A program made the translations under genes and the position numbers. Shown here one piece after another: positions 63,807-64,000 of a stretch of 64,000 nt of DNA (positions are counted from its first letter, which is position 1; each line of letters opens with the position of its first letter). The notes below the pieces were generated by a model. It searched no databases. It saw only the letters and a list, made by a program, of their open reading frames with translations, and was not told the DNA's origin. The stretch comes from Desulfoprunum benzoelyticum (GTDB lineage: Bacteria; Desulfobacterota; Desulfobulbia; Desulfobulbales; Desulfocapsaceae): contig NZ_JACHEO010000007.1 of the NCBI RefSeq assembly GCF_014201505.1, positions 1 to 64,000 of the forward strand, written 5' to 3'.

Positions 63807-64000
63807 TTATGCAACCGGGTCCGCCGGCGACCGGCCCGGTTCCGGCCGGCGGCCGAAGTGCAGCAACGGCCGGACGCTCTTGACGATGGCATAGGCGGCG
63901 GCGATCTTGATGAGGTCGCCGGGGACGAAGGGGTACATGCCGATCGCCAGGGCCTTGCCCAGACTGAGACCGAGGAGCATCTGCAGCCAGGGCACGCCGA
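63807..64000 (-). CDS. bioY: Biotin transporter substrate-binding subunit BioY (partial)
   Basis: Only the C-terminal 63 or so residues are inside the window; the gene continues beyond the right edge. The membrane segment LLGLSLGKALAIGMYPFVPG followed by DLIKIAAAYAIVKSV matches the conserved end of BioY (GVLPFLPGDLLK). Its partners bioM and bioN follow with tight spacing. A longer hydrophilic tail (FGRRPEPGRSPADPVA) follows. Confidence 0.75.
   Translation of the reverse strand, partial: GVPWLQMLLGLSLGKALAIGMYPFVPGDLIKIAAAYAIVKSVRPLLHFGRRPEPGRSPADPVA

Overview
The window is a GC-rich bacterial chromosome segment of about 64 kb. Many core genes are present: rpsA, guaBA, tgt-yajC, an IHF/HU gene, ilvD, clpS-clpA, holA, rnhA and rmuC. 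They are interleaved with a type IV pilus retraction ATPase, type II secretion parts, a 2-oxoacid:ferredoxin oxidoreductase cassette, YedF, a DUF4405 cytochrome-like membrane protein and two multi-domain signalling proteins. This mix suggests a Gram-negative, anaerobic-leaning bacterium of the former Deltaproteobacteria (Desulfobacterota or Desulfuromonadota type). No rRNA or tRNA gene is present, so this is inference from gene content only.

Layout. 0.3-3.8 kb: type II secretion (gspF, divergent from an exeA-gspB pair). 3.9-12.4 kb: an accessory region with an intact dihaem cytochrome c peroxidase and a giant multicopper oxidase with C-terminal fibronectin-like domains, preceded by three small ORFs with good translation signals. 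Debris surrounds them: a truncated peroxidase, a truncated and frameshifted second multicopper oxidase, a broken GIY-YIG nuclease and a 22-bp tandem repeat. 12.4-19 kb: a multi-PAS histidine kinase with a REC-PAS-LuxR regulator, RNase H, and a REC protein carrying an RsbW-like ATPase domain. 19-27 kb: yajC, tgt, a 23-copy octanucleotide repeat, and a probable operon guaB-guaA-NYN-glk-sugar kinase. 27-34 kb: YciO/YrdC, IHF-like protein, rpsA, a DEAD-box helicase, a zinc-ribbon protein and pilT. 34-41 kb: ilvD-yedF, then three overlapping or closely packed genes for a 2-oxoacid:ferredoxin oxidoreductase with its FAD/iron-sulfur partner. 41-48.5 kb: mntP, a large exported protein of unknown function, holA, clpS, clpA. 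48.5-57.3 kb: HIT protein, rmuC, LtaS-like transferase, DUF4405 protein, acyl-activating ligase, kinase-like protein, UspA, ketopantoate reductase-like protein. 57.5-64 kb: a polar amino-acid ABC transporter without its ATPase, an MFS carrier, nikR and an ECF biotin transporter (bioY runs off the right edge).

Main points for follow-up. (1) The 820-residue exported protein at 41.9-44.4 kb has six tandem repeats of about 32 residues and a C-terminal His/Cys pair (GHSY then GSCGG, 38 residues apart) that looks like a caspase-fold (clan CD) peptidase active site. I regard it as the best candidate for an undescribed system here. (2) The multicopper oxidase locus has its own small-ORF leader operon and a palindrome placed inside a candidate promoter. 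It is a candidate metal-oxidising module with signs of decay and recombination around it. (3) A strictly periodic 8-bp satellite of 23 copies supplies the stop codon of the sugar kinase gene upstream of tgt on the same strand.
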